Source: Sporodiniella umbellata
Taxonomy: Eukaryota; Mucoromycota; Mucoromycetes; Mucorales; Rhizopodaceae
Assembly (NCBI GenBank): GCA_025677835.1
Contig: JAIXMR010000049.1
Coordinates: forward strand, 1-64,000
DNA: 64,000 nt
Reading direction: 5' to 3'
Each line of letters starts with the position of its first letter. Position 1 is the stretch's first letter. Positions 23,955-37,197 of the stretch are shown here, piece after piece. The position numbers were made by a program, and so were the translations under genes. The notes under the pieces are model-generated. The model made no database searches. It worked only from the letters and a program-made list of their open reading frames with translations, and had not been told where the DNA came from.

Positions 23955-25770
23955 ATGCTTTACTGGCCCTGGTTGATCTCTATATCTTACTCTGTAACTT
24001 TATGCGTGAATCCGTTTATTCCACTGTACTTGTTCCAGTTCTTACACCTGAATACTGTGACTATTTCGGTATTTCTGTCGGGCATCTATACTTTGAGACT
24101 GATCTCTGGTGTATGGCCAGCTGCAATAAATTTTCGGCCTGACCTATATGAAAAGACAATTGCTGCTCTTATTTCTCTATCTTCACTCTGCTATATACCT
24201 TTATTCATGGTATCTGCCAGCGGCAACTGGGGTGTTATGAAATGGTGTCTCATGATGCTTTGTTCAGCAGCAAACGGTTTATTCTATCAACCAATAGGTA
24301 TTCTGGTCAACAGCGCTATAATGAAAATATTAGGCGACTATAGAACTATGTTTTATAGTAAGATTTTTAAAACCACATGTTTTTTTTTTTTTTTTGAAAG
24401 TACTGAACAGTGTTTTTTTAGGCTCTTATTTGCGCTGGGGTGACACAACTCGCTTTATAGTAACATGCTTTGTTGGACTTGTTTTAAAAAACGTAGACGG
24501 GGCTTACTTTGGGAGTGTGTTGATGATTGTATGGATTATTGGATCCGTTTTGTTGATTATTTGTGCTCTTTCAAAGTCAAATGCAGTCTTGCCAGCAAAT
24601 ATAAACGAACTAAAAATTAGTGACGATCAGGCACCGCTTTTACTAAAAAGCGCAGCTGTATCAGGAGCAGATCAAAGCAGCATTTTCAACACACCATACA
24701 AACCATACAGTATATTCGGAGAACAACTGTCACGTATTACAGAAGAAGATGCCAGCGCGTTAGATCTGGTTCTAACCACTGAAAACTCTTTAAGGCAGAT
24801 GTACAGTTATGGTAGCAATGTCTCTTCCTTTTATAGTAGAAGGATACTAGCAAATGAGGGATTAGAATACTATCGCTCGCAAAGTACAGAGCGTGAAGAT
24901 ATAGAGGAGCAGCAACGGACAGTTCATGTGTACGCGTTATCTTTACTCCCTTTACCTACAGTCATAGATCCACTTGTTGCTTTGCTTTCAAGCCCAGAAG
25001 ATGAGGCAGCAGATGAGGAGCTTTTCCCCCGGCCTATGTACAACGATCAGCCTTTAGCAAACCCTCTTTTATTAAAATCGAAAAGCCGTAGACTACAAAC
25101 CCTTGCCTGCACAACACTACTATTAGGTGTTACAAAAGCTCTGTTAAACACATTTCTTTTTGTCTATATCTACCACGTTCTCCAAATACCGCTTTTTGAC
25201 ATATCCTTTTTAATTATGGCTCAAATAGCGAGTGAGTCAGTAGTTCATTTTTTCATTGAGAAGGTAAGTGGCCACTATGTCAATTTTTTGAAAAAAGAAA
25301 AGGCTCACGTATAAAATTAGTGGTTCATTCATAAACTGAATCTAAAATTTATCACAATATCAATGCACATTGCTTTGATTTTTTGCTCTACTACGTATTT
25401 GTTTCTAGAAACCGGAAGCCTTACCACCCGAAGTGTGCTAATATTTTTGCAAATTTTACAAGGTAAAAAATAGCAATGGAAAAAAAGGTTTATCTATAGT
25501 AACACGGATTTTCTAGGTATAGCGCTTCAAACTATTTGGTCCAGTGTCATGGACAATATACATCGTGTGGTTTGGAGTCAATATGAGCGAATGAAAGAGA
25601 GATCTAAGGCATCTGCTTTGTTTAGCAGTTGTGGGCCAGCTATTGGGACTGTTATAGCGGGTATAGTTTTAAACCGCGGTTTAGAAAACTATCATTTCTT
25701 GTTTAAAGCATGTGTTGTCTTTTCGATTTCTAGTTTTTTTGTTTCTCTAGGATGGGTGACAAGCGATTAG
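23955..25770 (+). CDS. MFS_1-like family membrane transporter
   Basis: Multi-pass transporter of the MFS_1_like type; substrate unknown. Exons 23955-24357, 24422-25263, 25321-25462 and 25517-25770 join in phase (introns 64, 57 and 54 nt). The N-terminal half has hydrophobic segments starting PWLISISYSVTLCVNPFIPLYL, with the family-style LGDYRTMFY...LRWGD loop spanning intron 1. A central cytosolic loop of about 130 polar residues (24570-25090) separates the halves. The C-terminal half holds LACTTLLLGVTKALLNTFLF, a segment from exon 3 that would be lost without splicing (ISMHIALIFCSTTYLFLE), the block ILQGIALQTIWSSVMD and a final helix. About 547 residues. Confidence 0.82.
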
Positions 25771-27595
25771 TATGACGTAGAACTTTTGGGTTTCTATAAC
25801 TTAGAGGGCCCCTTTTTCTTTTTTGTCAATATTACATAAATACCTCCTTTCTTCTCTACTCTTTACTTTCATGTTTTAAAACCATAAGGCTTCGTACGAA
25901 GCTATTTCTTTTTAACATTAGCGTACACCAAAGCTTATATCCAGGATAAAAAAAAATGTATATAGTTGAGTATAGAATAGAAATCAATTACAAACTGTTA
26001 TTACATCACGACCATTGGTAAAAACAAGCCGTGTTTTAAGATAAAACGAAGTATTCGAGTTAAACAATATTTTGAATTGATTTCAGACCTTCAAAATCCA
26101 TCTTTAACTGATAAAAGAGTGAAGTAAATACAGCTGGGTTTTGGCTATTTATTGAAATAGCTGGTTTAGTGGTTACACGGTAAGTATGCTTTGGTGATGT
26201 TATAGTATAAGGAATTTTCAAGCCTAACAATCAATTGTTCTTTAAACTCTTAGACACAGCAGCAGCGAAAGAGTGACAGTCTGTATCATCGGATCGTAAT
26301 GAACTGTTTTGATATTAATTTCACATCGCACAAACAAGCTCAAGGAATCGTAACGGAGTCTTAAAATATCACTGTAGCTGCCCCATTTATTTAATTCAGT
26401 CAGTATGTTTGTAAAACATCCACTTGTGCACTATTCAGTTCTTTAGCCATATCTGGCTCTAGTATAGTCTAGGAACTACTATGAGCCACCTTTACTAAAG
26501 CCAAGAATCAACAAAATCGCTGAGAGTAGTTTTCACATGCCTTATTGCATGTAATTTGCACCATTTTTTTTTCGTTGTAACAGGAGTAATGATTACTTCG
26601 ATTGGTGCTTACTGTCTTCTGAGATAGCATATAATGTTAGGGCGGCCTTTCTTCCATTTGAAATAAGACCTATAATCTGCTATATTGGCTTTAGATTATT
26701 GAAAACTACTTGCACTGCTGGCTATTTATTTGTATTCACATGCGTCTATAGCCAACAATGCTCTTAGAAATTTTTTTAAAGCACTTACTCTTTCAGGAAT
26801 GTTTAGTGTTTTCATTGTCTAGGAATGCTCAATAGGCAATGTACTTAGTTTAGTTGAGTCGCTATACGCTTTGCTACTATAAATAGAAAAACATGCAATG
26901 GAAACAAATGGAGCTATCAGCTCAACACAGCAATTGTATAAAAATAACAAACTACTGCTTGAAATTCAATTTGAGGGCTTTTAAGAAGCCAAAGATCGTG
27001 CACTATGCATCTGCCGTCTTCTGAATAGAAAAAAACTAGAGGTACAACTCAAAAACCCAAACTAAATGATGCAATAGACGTGTTCTTTTGTTGCATTAAA
27101 TTAAATAAAAACGCTTGGAATCACTTATGATAAACAGAGTCAACAAAAATTACACCCTCTTTGATATTTGCTAAGCAGTTTTGTCTTGACCTGAATTTTA
27201 ATCAGTTAGACGTCATTTTGAAGTAAAATCGATGACTAAACAATTACCATTGTAGGTCTCCCTTTTTTTTCTTTAATTTTGGATACCAATTCTACTTCCT
27301 ACTCCAAAAATCCGAGCGTTGTTAAATTTGTCCTATACAGTAATAGCTTAGTTCGTTTCATTTTGCTTTTATCAAAGTCATTCTTACGCAAAATCAATAC
27401 AATTGACCAATAAAACACCACTTTCTGTTATAACAAGTATTGCATGACCAAACAATGACTTAGTTTTTGCGGAAGAATAAAGTGTATCTGTAGCTCGAAA
27501 TATTAGTACGTTTATTTAGCTAGACATAAATATTGTTTTATATTTTTGTGTCATGTTTATACTTTCTTTCTGCAAAATTAAAAAAAAGAACGAAA
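25771..27595. other. Intergenic region, no gene recognised
   Basis: About 1.8 kb, AT-rich, with no ORF of note in any frame. It contains the 3' region of the MFS gene and the promoter of the G6PD gene. Confidence 0.5.
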
Positions 27596-29252
27596 ATGCC
27601 AAAAGAAACTGCTTTGAAACAAACACGCGACGAAGTCTTCGAGAAATTAAATGAAGGCCTCACTGTTATTGTGCTAGGGGCTTCTGGCGATTTGGCAAAG
27701 AAAAAAACATATCCTGCTTTGTTTACCCTTTTTTCTGATGGTTTTCTACCAAAAACTACTGAAATTATTGGTTACGCTCGATCAAAGTTAGAAGAAAAAG
27801 AATACCATGAGCGTATCACATCGTTCTTTGAGATCGAAAACGATGAACAAAAGAAGAAAAAGGACGAGTTTCTAAAGATTTGCAAATATGTTCAGGGCCA
27901 ATACGACGAAGACGATTCTTACAAAAAGCTAGACAAGAGCATAGTCGACTCTGAAGAGCGACGTAAACTGAACTACAATCAAAGAAACAGGCTATTTTAT
28001 ATGGCTTTGCCGCCTGGTGTTTACATAAAAGTAGCTGAGGGTCTGAATAAGTTTACACGTAGCAAAGAAGCAAGAACCTTTTTGATGGTTGAAAAGCCAT
28101 TTGGCAAAGACACACAAAGTGCTATTGAGCTAATTGATGGAATTAAGAAGTCATTCGATAATGAAGAGGTAGATAAAAAACCATAGTATTTATACATATA
28201 CACATATTCTCTATGGCAGATTCTTATCACTTTTTGCTATAGGTTTTCTTTATTGATCACTATCTTGGAAAAGAACTAGCAAAAAACATTTTAAACATTC
28301 GATTTTCAAACATGATATTTGGCCCTATTTGGAACCGACAGTATATTGATACAGTTCAAATTACACTCAAAGAGCCATTTGGTTGTGAAGGGCGTGGCGG
28401 TTACTTTGATGAATATGGTGTAATTCGTGACGTTATTCAAAATCGTAAGTATACGACTATTAGCATGACATGTCACTTACTGTCTCTTTGCTTGCAATAG
28501 ATCTCCTTCAACTTTTCTCTCTTATTGCTATGGAAAGACCTATTGGTAGGGATTCAGAGTCCATCAGAGACGAAAAAGTCAAGCTTTTGCGTTGTACACA
28601 GCCTGTTACTCTGGACAACTGTTTATTGGGTCAATATACAAAAAATGGTGATAAACCTGGATATACTGAGGACGAAACGGTTGAGGATGGAAGTATCACA
28701 GCTACTTTTGCTGCCATAGCTTTGAACATAAAAAATGAACGCTGGGATGGTGTTCCTTTTATTATCAAGAACGGAAAAGCCATGGATAACAGCAAAGCAG
28801 AAATCCGTATTCAATTCAAGAAAGTTCCCGGAGCTCTCTTTGAAGACTCACCAAGAAATGAGCTTGTCTTCCGTATCCAACCTGATGACGCTATTTATTT
28901 AAAGTTTAACAGTAAAGTACCGGGCTTCTCGGCAGAGAGTATGATAACTGAGCTCGACTTGACATACAAATCGCGCTACGACAATTTGAAAATACCTCCA
29001 GCTTACGAAATATTGCTGTTAGATGCCATGCGTGGCGATCATTCAAACTTTGTCAGAGATGACGAACTGATTGCCGCCTGGGAAATATTCACACCTTTGT
29101 TACATAAAATCGAGCAGGAGAAAATCAAACCAGAGCCTTATCCATACGCTAGTCGTGGCCCCAAAAAATTGGACGAATTCATCAAAAAATACGGTGTTGA
29201 AAGAAACAATCCTGAAGATTACCAATGGCCTAAACAAGATCTTGAAGGATAG
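27596..29252 (+). CDS. ZWF1: Glucose-6-phosphate 1-dehydrogenase
   Basis: First enzyme of the oxidative pentose phosphate pathway, oxidising glucose 6-phosphate and reducing NADP+. Start [14 protein letters not shown] at 27596. The Rossmann motif is [17 protein letters not shown]; the substrate loop EKPFGKD is intact. Introns 28169-28242 and 28445-28500 are phased by homology: exon 2 begins at the catalytic loop, read [11 protein letters not shown], and the general-base His is split across intron 2 (QN|HLLQLF). [17 protein letters not shown] and HFVRDDEL-type blocks follow, as usual. About 507 residues. Odd point: the Arg that normally precedes IDHYLGKE is Phe here, and no other in-frame acceptor restores it. 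It may be a diverged paralogue; activity should not be assumed. Confidence 0.93.
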
Positions 29253-29411
29253 ATTTGATTTGCATAATAATAAACAAAATATCTGTTTGTATACTATAAA
29301 TTTGCTTATATCGTGACTTGCTTTCTTCTGTAATTACTTCAATTGACACTTGATCTTTTTTGTGTTTTTTTATTGTTGTCATAAACGCTGTGTAATTCCT
29401 CAATTGATAGT

Positions 29412-32400
29412 ATGGAGATATTCAATTCAGAGACAGTAGCCAAGGCATTGAAAGGTGGAGGCTTATCGTCGAAGCAAAAGATTTCCAAAGCATTGAAAGC
29501 TTGGAATGACAACACATTCTTCTTCCCAAATAAAGACGAATTTCTGTTAACTTGGATATGCTCTTGCTTTGCTAAACCAAACACAAAAAAGTAAGAAAAC
29601 AATCTCTTTGAAGGAAATGAACACCTAATCTTAAGTGACGGCTTTTAGAGTTGATGATTGCTGTGTGTTTCAAACTGAATACTGGAAACTATTATTGGAA
29701 CTGCTATATCATTACGAAAATAGATGGTTACAGGACAACAGACGAGCAGTACCTTTTATTCAAATCAACATGCTCGCACCCGTTTCTTTACTTTTGCAAG
29801 AGATTTATAGTCCGAAAAGCAGTATAGCTAGTGATCAAAAAAAGGAGTTTTTGGTTCTCACCGCTAGCTGCATAAAGCTCTTGTTTTCAGCCAGTTTTTC
29901 AACATCGTACCGACCTGCTTTCGAAAATGTCTCTGCAGTTACTGAGGAAATACTAAAATCCCTGGAAATTCAAATCAGCATCCTTCAAAATCGAACTGAC
30001 GAAAGCAAAGAATCACTGAAAAATCTTATTTCCATTGCTCAGCTGATCATGCTCAAATTCGAATCCCAACTTGTGTTAGCTGCTAATCAAAAAAAAGTAA
30101 TTTTTTTCTTTTAGAAGGCCAACGTTTTAACTTTTCTACAATTAGATTTTTTTTTCGCTTGTCGACAAATTACTTGACAAGCTCCTAAATGTGCGATTTC
30201 GGTTAAAGAATGTTGAGGACATAAAAAGCTCCAAAGACCTGTCTCAACAAATTACCCAAATTGTTTGCAACGCTTTGTTTCATCCCGATATTGTGTTAGA
30301 ATATACTTCAGTTTTGAAAGATGCCACCGATGATAGCTTGACTCCCAATAAGCAGACAACATACATTACAAAGTTATTTGATGTCTTGGAGAAAATTACC
30401 AGTGATTCAGATGAAATGGTGAATTCAGCTGATATAGTTCCCATTTTGTTGCCTAGATTTCTTTCTTCCTTCCGACAAAAACGCAACGCCAACACAGGAT
30501 CAGTACAGGATGTTAATGCTAAAGTTGAATTTGGAATGTTTTTGTGCTTGCTAAAAATTAGCAAGATCACAGAGACTCACGATAAATCAGTTTATCTTAC
30601 GACTTTATCTCAACTATTGAAAGAGGTTTTATTGGGAAATATTTATAGTGCTCGTAACGACAGCGTCAGTAAAGAACAATTCAGCATTTTAGACGAACTT
30701 ACAAAAAAAGTGATTGGCCATATGAAAGACAAAGAGAGTTATGACCAAGGAATGGTTTTAGAAATCCTCGACACCCTTCTACAGATAGACTTTTCGTTAG
30801 TCGAATCTCGCATTCAACTTATTTGGCCGGTCATGTTAAACCCAGAAGAAAAAGCAGAAAACTCCTGCGTTCGTTTTGCTACGTCAGTTTTAACTACTTT
30901 TGCTGCCTCAAGACAAATCGATGGATTTGTAGAAGATCTAATTAGGCATATCAACAAGATTAAATACAAAGATTTGCAAGCCGTGCTTCAAAAACCAATG
31001 TTTAAAAACAACTTTTTAAAGACGTTTTCTGAATCTGTGTTGAAATATATGCCTGCTCTTCAAGCCATAGGAATTTTTCAACATTTTTCCCAAAACTTGT
31101 TTATTGCAAATGGAGAGACCAAAAGCGAGAACACAAAGAAGAAGCGAAAGTTGACAGCAGAAAATAACGACCCTCGATTTTTGTTGACATCCATATATTT
31201 CTGCAAATTCATTTCATCTTTGAAGCTCAACACACGACAGCGACACGATTTTGAAGAGCCGTCTGTAGTTTTATTTGAAAAGTTCATCAAACCTTGTTTG
31301 GAAAGTTGGAGCAGACAGTCTATGCTTACTAATATTATACCCGCTTTAGAGGTGCACATCAGTTTGACGCGTGCTTTTTTTGAAAGCTATACACAAAAAA
31401 TGCAGCTTGATAATCTCCTATGGCTTGAAAATACACTTGTTACCGTTTTCGACGATATAAGAAAAGTCGATGATGATTCAGCCTACATTGGCACTGTATT
31501 ATGTGTATGTAACTAAATATCTACAAAGGATAGCTAACTTATCTTTTTATTAAGGTCAACGGACTGTTGCAAAGCATTTACTATCGCACTCTTTTGCAAA
31601 ATAGCCAACCCTTTGAGAATACTACGAACATCGTTACTATTATTATGGACTTCGTTAGCGAAGACGACGAAACAAACTCATGGTATAAATGCACTGCATG
31701 GAGTGGAACTGTTTTGAACATAAATGAGAAAAACCAAGCCAAAATCGCTTGCTGGAAGCTACTTACTGATGAGTGGTTTGAAACCTTTGCGTAAACTCAC
31801 GCATACATCAACGATACGATTTGTTCTTACATCAATTAAATATAGACAACTCTTGGAAAATAGCCGATACGAAAAATTTATGTCTATTCTTTATGGTACA
31901 ATGAAGAATGAATATGATTCTTTCAGTCAACATGTCACAGCATCGGGGTTGACTAGAAGACTGTTGAGATCTGCCAATTTTTATGAGACTAAGCTTTCTA
32001 AAGGTAACCCGAAAGAACTCAGCATTACGGTTTAAAGAGCATTGACTGACTTCATTTGTTTATGTACTAAGATTGGAGTATACACATTTTTTTGAGGGGA
32101 ATTGTTAGTCTATTTAAGACGGGACTTTCAGCTGGGTGTTCTAATCCGGTATTGAACACAACTGCTGAGCTGATATCTAGAATTAACCTAAAAGAGGTTC
32201 CTACTGTTGATAAAAGCGTTACGACAGCTATTTGGGATGCAATTCAAAGCAAAAACATAGCAATGGAGGAGGATAATGAGCTCGATAAGACAAAGATGAA
32301 CGAACTTGTAACGCTTTTAGAAATTTTACTGCTTTTCCCAAATGAGTACTTTGAGAAAAACGACCGTACACTTTTAGTATATATCTCTTCCCTTTTAGAT

Positions 32401-34682
32401 ATTTGGTGTGTATCGAACGATCAAGTGGATTTGATTACTCGCTTGAGAGTTTCATCAATATGCAAAAGCATCAATATACAGTTCATAAATTTCTTTAGCA
32501 TAAATAGTATTCTGGTAAGCACTGTTAGTCATAGAAGATGAATAAGGCAGTCGACTCATAAACAAACCGCCTATAGGGATTTAATTCAGATGTTCTGGCA
32601 TGGATTGTCACTTCTAGCCACAAACTAGCACTCGAAAGCTTAAGTGCAAATGAAAAGGCGTCACTTATTCTGAGCAATCTCTCCAATGAGCTTGAAAGAC
32701 ATGTTTTACGAAGAATCCTTACATTTTCAAGTGGTAAATCTCCCGATGCTCATGCTATTCAATATCTGGAAAACACCACCACAAGATGTGCTAAAAGCGC
32801 AAGGGATTTTATTAGAACTGGCTTACCAACCGAAGGCCCTAATTTGTTACACTCACTAACCTCATTTTTAAGCACAAGGTAAAAGCGAAAAAAAAGTTCA
32901 ATAAGGGCGCTTTCACTTATCGCTTTCATTGTAGAAAAACGGCCCCCGAAACCGATCTGTCTAACATTGTCTATGCAAGAGATACAGTCATGTCCATTAG
33001 TAACTGCGTTATTGTCTCCTTAAAAGAAACAAAAAAAAACATTGGTTTGGTATTAAAGCAGATCAAAACGTCTGATCAAAAAACGCATATCAGTATTGTA
33101 TCACACAACAGTAGTATGTTTGAATGCACCAACCATACCCTGTACTTTGTGCGTCTTCTTCATGGGTACAATAGAGCTTTGAGTGATAGCAAAGTCGAAG
33201 GTAAGCTAGTCCTTTTTTTTTCTACAAAATTACTAAACATCCATTAGTGTTTGCTTCGAAGAAAATCTCCGAAGGTCTTACAGAGCTTGCATCACCAGTT
33301 ATTCAACTGCTTCAACTTACTCTCAGTAGAACTGCAAACATCACTGTTTGTAAGCTTGCCACTGAATTCATTTCAGCCCTGTGTTCTGTGCCTACTGATG
33401 ACTCCCATATTAAAGCGTCTAAACACATTCTGGCTACCTTTTGGTTTATTTATTCCCTTATGCATGATATAGGTAATTTTTGCAAGTTTTTTGTTTTAAA
33501 AAAAGTATCTAAAGTTTTTCTTATACAACGTAGGTAATGTTGCTTCAATAGAACTTCTCACCAGCACCTTTGTATCCTGGATAAAGAACTCGCCAAGAGA
33601 CCGTTTTGACTTTGTTATTTCTGGCTTCATTGAGCAAGCAGAAGTAATAGCAGCTAACAACACTGCTGAAGAGAATGAGAGAAAGCCCTTAGTTTTTGTT
33701 GAACTTGTGTCGTTATTATTCGGTGCTAGCAATGAATGTATGTTCTAATTTTTTTTAAAAAAAATCTTTCGATACTCAATGGCTTTCAATTAGATCAAAA
33801 AACAAAACTGAAAAAGCATATTCCGGTGCTTATCATTAAGATTATTCTTATTGCTGAAAAGACCACTTCTTTGATGTTTTTACAAAGAATGCTAAAGTTT
33901 TTGGATCAGTTAACAATAGACGAAGTAAGAATGACTAATACACACACACACATACAAATGTGCGTATAGGACATCTGCTTACATAAATTCAATAGTCGTA
34001 TCGTCTGTCCAGCTTTGATCTTTCTTTAGTAATATCCTGCCTTGCGCAAGTTGCCAGACCGGACACTCAAAGCTTGAAGAGTCAAATGAATACAGAGCTT
34101 GCACAAGATATTTTTGCGGACATATGTCAGATTCTCTCTCACTTGATGCGGCACTATAAAGAACAAATGACCGACGTAATGCCACCTTTCATTGCTATTA
34201 CTCAAGCGCTATTGCACTGCTTTAAGTCTGGACATGTATGCCTTGTTAGTGGTTTAAATGTTAAGAAAAACGTCTCTGAAAACAAGAAGGCGTCACGCAC
34301 CATAACATTATTAAGCGACTTTACACCATTAAATGACACTGCTGCTCAACAATACTCAAGGTTATTGAAAACCATACCACAGAAACAACACTCATACCTT
34401 AACGGAAAGTCGAACAGAAGTAATCAATCGGTGATGAAGGCTATCTCAAGACATACCCCGTCCATCTTGGTTGAATATTTTACAGTGCAGTCCAATGCCA
34501 ACATGAGTATTATTCAGCCAAGTATAAAAACATCTCTTACAAATGCTCTCTATGATTTGCTGGATATTTGTACGGACGAAGATCGTGCTTTTATCATGAC
34601 CTGCTTAGACGCACCAGGAAAACTGTTGTTTAAAGACTTTTATAGTAGCTGGAAAACCAATCATAAGTACACTGGTCAATAA
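29412..34682 (+). CDS. URB2: URB2/NPA2-type 60S ribosome biogenesis factor
   Basis: Large nucleolar helical-repeat protein needed for early 60S pre-ribosome assembly. Starts MEIFNSETVAKALKGGGL; the first intron (about 29591-29647) is phased to give KVDDCCVFQTEYWKLLLELLYHYENRW. The middle is leucine-rich helical repeat with no sharp motif (30191-31516 is the longest exon). The assignment rests mainly on the C terminus (34074-34682): DLLDICTDEDRAFIMTCLDA, GKLLFKDFYSSWK and the preceding conserved helices match the URB2/Npa2 C-terminal domain. About a dozen introns interrupt the gene, roughly 1,600 residues in total. Exon borders between 31516 and 34070 are approximate. A (CA)n-like run lies in the intron near 33941-33952. 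Starts about 160 bp after the G6PD stop. Confidence 0.8.
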
Positions 34683-35346
34683 ATATGCTTTTTTTCCCCG
34701 AGATTTCTTCTGTTACTTTGGTAAATAGCCTATACGGAGGGTTACTTTAGACACAGAAAATTTGGCAGAAGTTTAAATTTTTTATTGCAAGTGTAGTCAC
34801 TTATCCCTCAGCTGTTATGGGTACTACACACCCCTTTTATTATGCAAGTATCTATTGACCTTTTTTTCTTACACGAATAGTGCTGCCATTGGCTCTTCGA
34901 GTCGGGCATGTATTCTTTATGAACACTAAACTGTGTTTTCAGTTATTTAAAAGAGTCTTTATTAAATGAATAGTTCTCAACAATTAATGAATCAGTATTA
35001 CTTGTATAGTGTGCAAATACATTGTTTTTTTTTTATGTTTGGTGTTGTCAAAGCATAATTTATTGAGACAAAAAAAATTATTGTGCGAAAAAAATAGAGT
35101 CAATGAACATAATTGTCTTCTCAATAAATCTAGAGTCTGTTCTTGGAGCGGCCTAAACGCCCTTTTGCGTTTTATGTTGCGTTTTATAGTCTTTGCTGAA
35201 CAATTGAATCTTCATTAGCTCATGTAACACAAATCCAAATGAAAGCTGAACTCTAAAAATGGTTCCTGTTCGTCTTTTTTTTCTTTTATTTTTAGCTGTT
35301 TCGCTTTTGTGTGTCCCAAGGCCTTTTTATACAAGCTATAGAAAAA
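34683..35346. promoter_or_regulatory. URB2-SEC24 intergenic region
   Basis: About 0.66 kb AT-rich. No gene recognised; a small ORF at 35009-35218 has no features. A pyrimidine-rich stretch near 35270-35295 lies just upstream of the SEC24 start. Confidence 0.4.
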
Positions 35347-36906
35347 ATGAGCTATCCGAACTATAATACCCCTCCAGGACAGACAAACTCACCTTCTCCT
35401 CTTTCGCCTAATCAACCCAGCTTGCCTTCACCCGATGCTCATCGTAAACAAAAGAGACATTATCCTCAAATGGCGGCTCAAGGCTCGCCCCTGCCACAAC
35501 CATCCGGATACCAACAATCTGGATACCAGCAGACAGGAAGTCAACAACCTGGATATCAGCAAACAGGGTACCAACAGTCAGGGTATCAACAGCCACAATA
35601 CACTCAAGAGGGACATCAACAACAAAACTATCAACAACCTGCCTATTCATCGCGCCAAGCACCAGCTTATCAACAGGCTGACTACGCGCAACCAGCGTAC
35701 AACTCACCTGTGCCTCAGAACATAAACCAACAATATGGATATCAACAGGCACTGTCAGGTATGGCCAACATGAATTTACATCAAAACGCCCAGCCTATGA
35801 GAGAAGACGTATCTCTTGTCGGCCAGCCTCCTCTTGTTCAAGACTTGCACCGCTCACCACCTAGCATTCAACTTCCACCGGGAGTAGGCATTAAAGATAA
35901 AACTTGTTTTAGCAAAAACTGAAAAAAAAAATCTTTTTTTTTCTTGAAACTAGATATCAGCTACTAACTCTAGTTTTGCCCAAGTTGATGCTTCATTCAA
36001 ACGATCTACTGTCAACGCTTTCCCACAGACAAAAGCTTTACACAAAAAGTCCAAATTGCCTTTAGCTTTAGTATTGCAGCCCTACTTGAGTACTAAATTT
36101 AACAAGGTATATTGGTAAAAACATGCAAAGTACTATTGAATTTAACTTTGTTGTTTTTTGAAATTTAAAGGTGGAAGTTCCAGTTGTTCCGGATACCACC
36201 GTAGCCCGATGCTCCCGGTGTAAGACATACATTAACCCCTTTGTGAAATTTGCTGGAGGAGCTTTACAATGGGTTTGTAATATGTGTGGAATGAATAACG
36301 ACAGTATGTACATAAACAACCACTTTTTTTTATTTTAACGGTTTGCGTAATAGTTCCCCAATCGTTTGATTGGGATGTGATGAGTCAACAGCACGTAGAT
36401 CGATATCACCGACCTGAGTTGAATTATGGATGTGTCGATTTTGTTGCCCCTGCCGATTACATTGTTCGCCCTCCTCAACCGCCCTGTTACGTTTTTGTAA
36501 TTGATGTCTCTTTCCAGTCTGTACAGACTGGTATGGTGAGTGCTGTAGCTGATGCTATAAAGGACTCTTTGGATAAAATCCCCAACGAGGATGGACGTGC
36601 TCAGGTGGCTTTCATAACCGCTGACAACGCTATTGGATTTTACAAGCTGGTTGGTCAACCTGAGATCCTTGTGGTAGGTGAACTGACCGATATTTATCTA
36701 CCTCGTATGGCCTCGGATTTGATTGTCAACTTGGTAGAAGCGAGAACTATGATAGATGAATTGTTGGATAAAATGAAGCATATGCATAACCTGTCTCAAC
36801 AATCATCCAATTGTTTGGGTTCTGCTTTACAAGCAGCGCGTAAATTGCTGGTAAGCGGTTGAAATAAATCACTAAAATAATATTGACTAATTTTTCTTTA
36901 TCTTGC

Positions 36907-36937
<31 letters not shown>

Positions 36938-37164
36938 CCAACAGGAGGCAAAATAATTTGTTATCAAGTCAGTTTACCCAATATAGGCGAGGGCATAATT
37001 GCACCCAAGCAAGATAGCAGCAAATCCGTATTAGACAGTCCTTTAACTACCGCCTCCAGTCCATTCTATAGAACATTTGCTGGTGAATGTACCAAATCCC
37101 AAGTATGCGTTGATATGTTTGTTTTTGGCACGCAATTCTCGGATGTCACCACTTTGAGTAAGGC

Positions 37165-37197
<33 letters not shown>

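Noticed and set aside
35408..35752. Minus-strand ORF of 114 codons and plus-strand shadow at 35435-35725
   Set aside because: Both overlap the SEC24 Gln/Pro-rich repeat in other frames.
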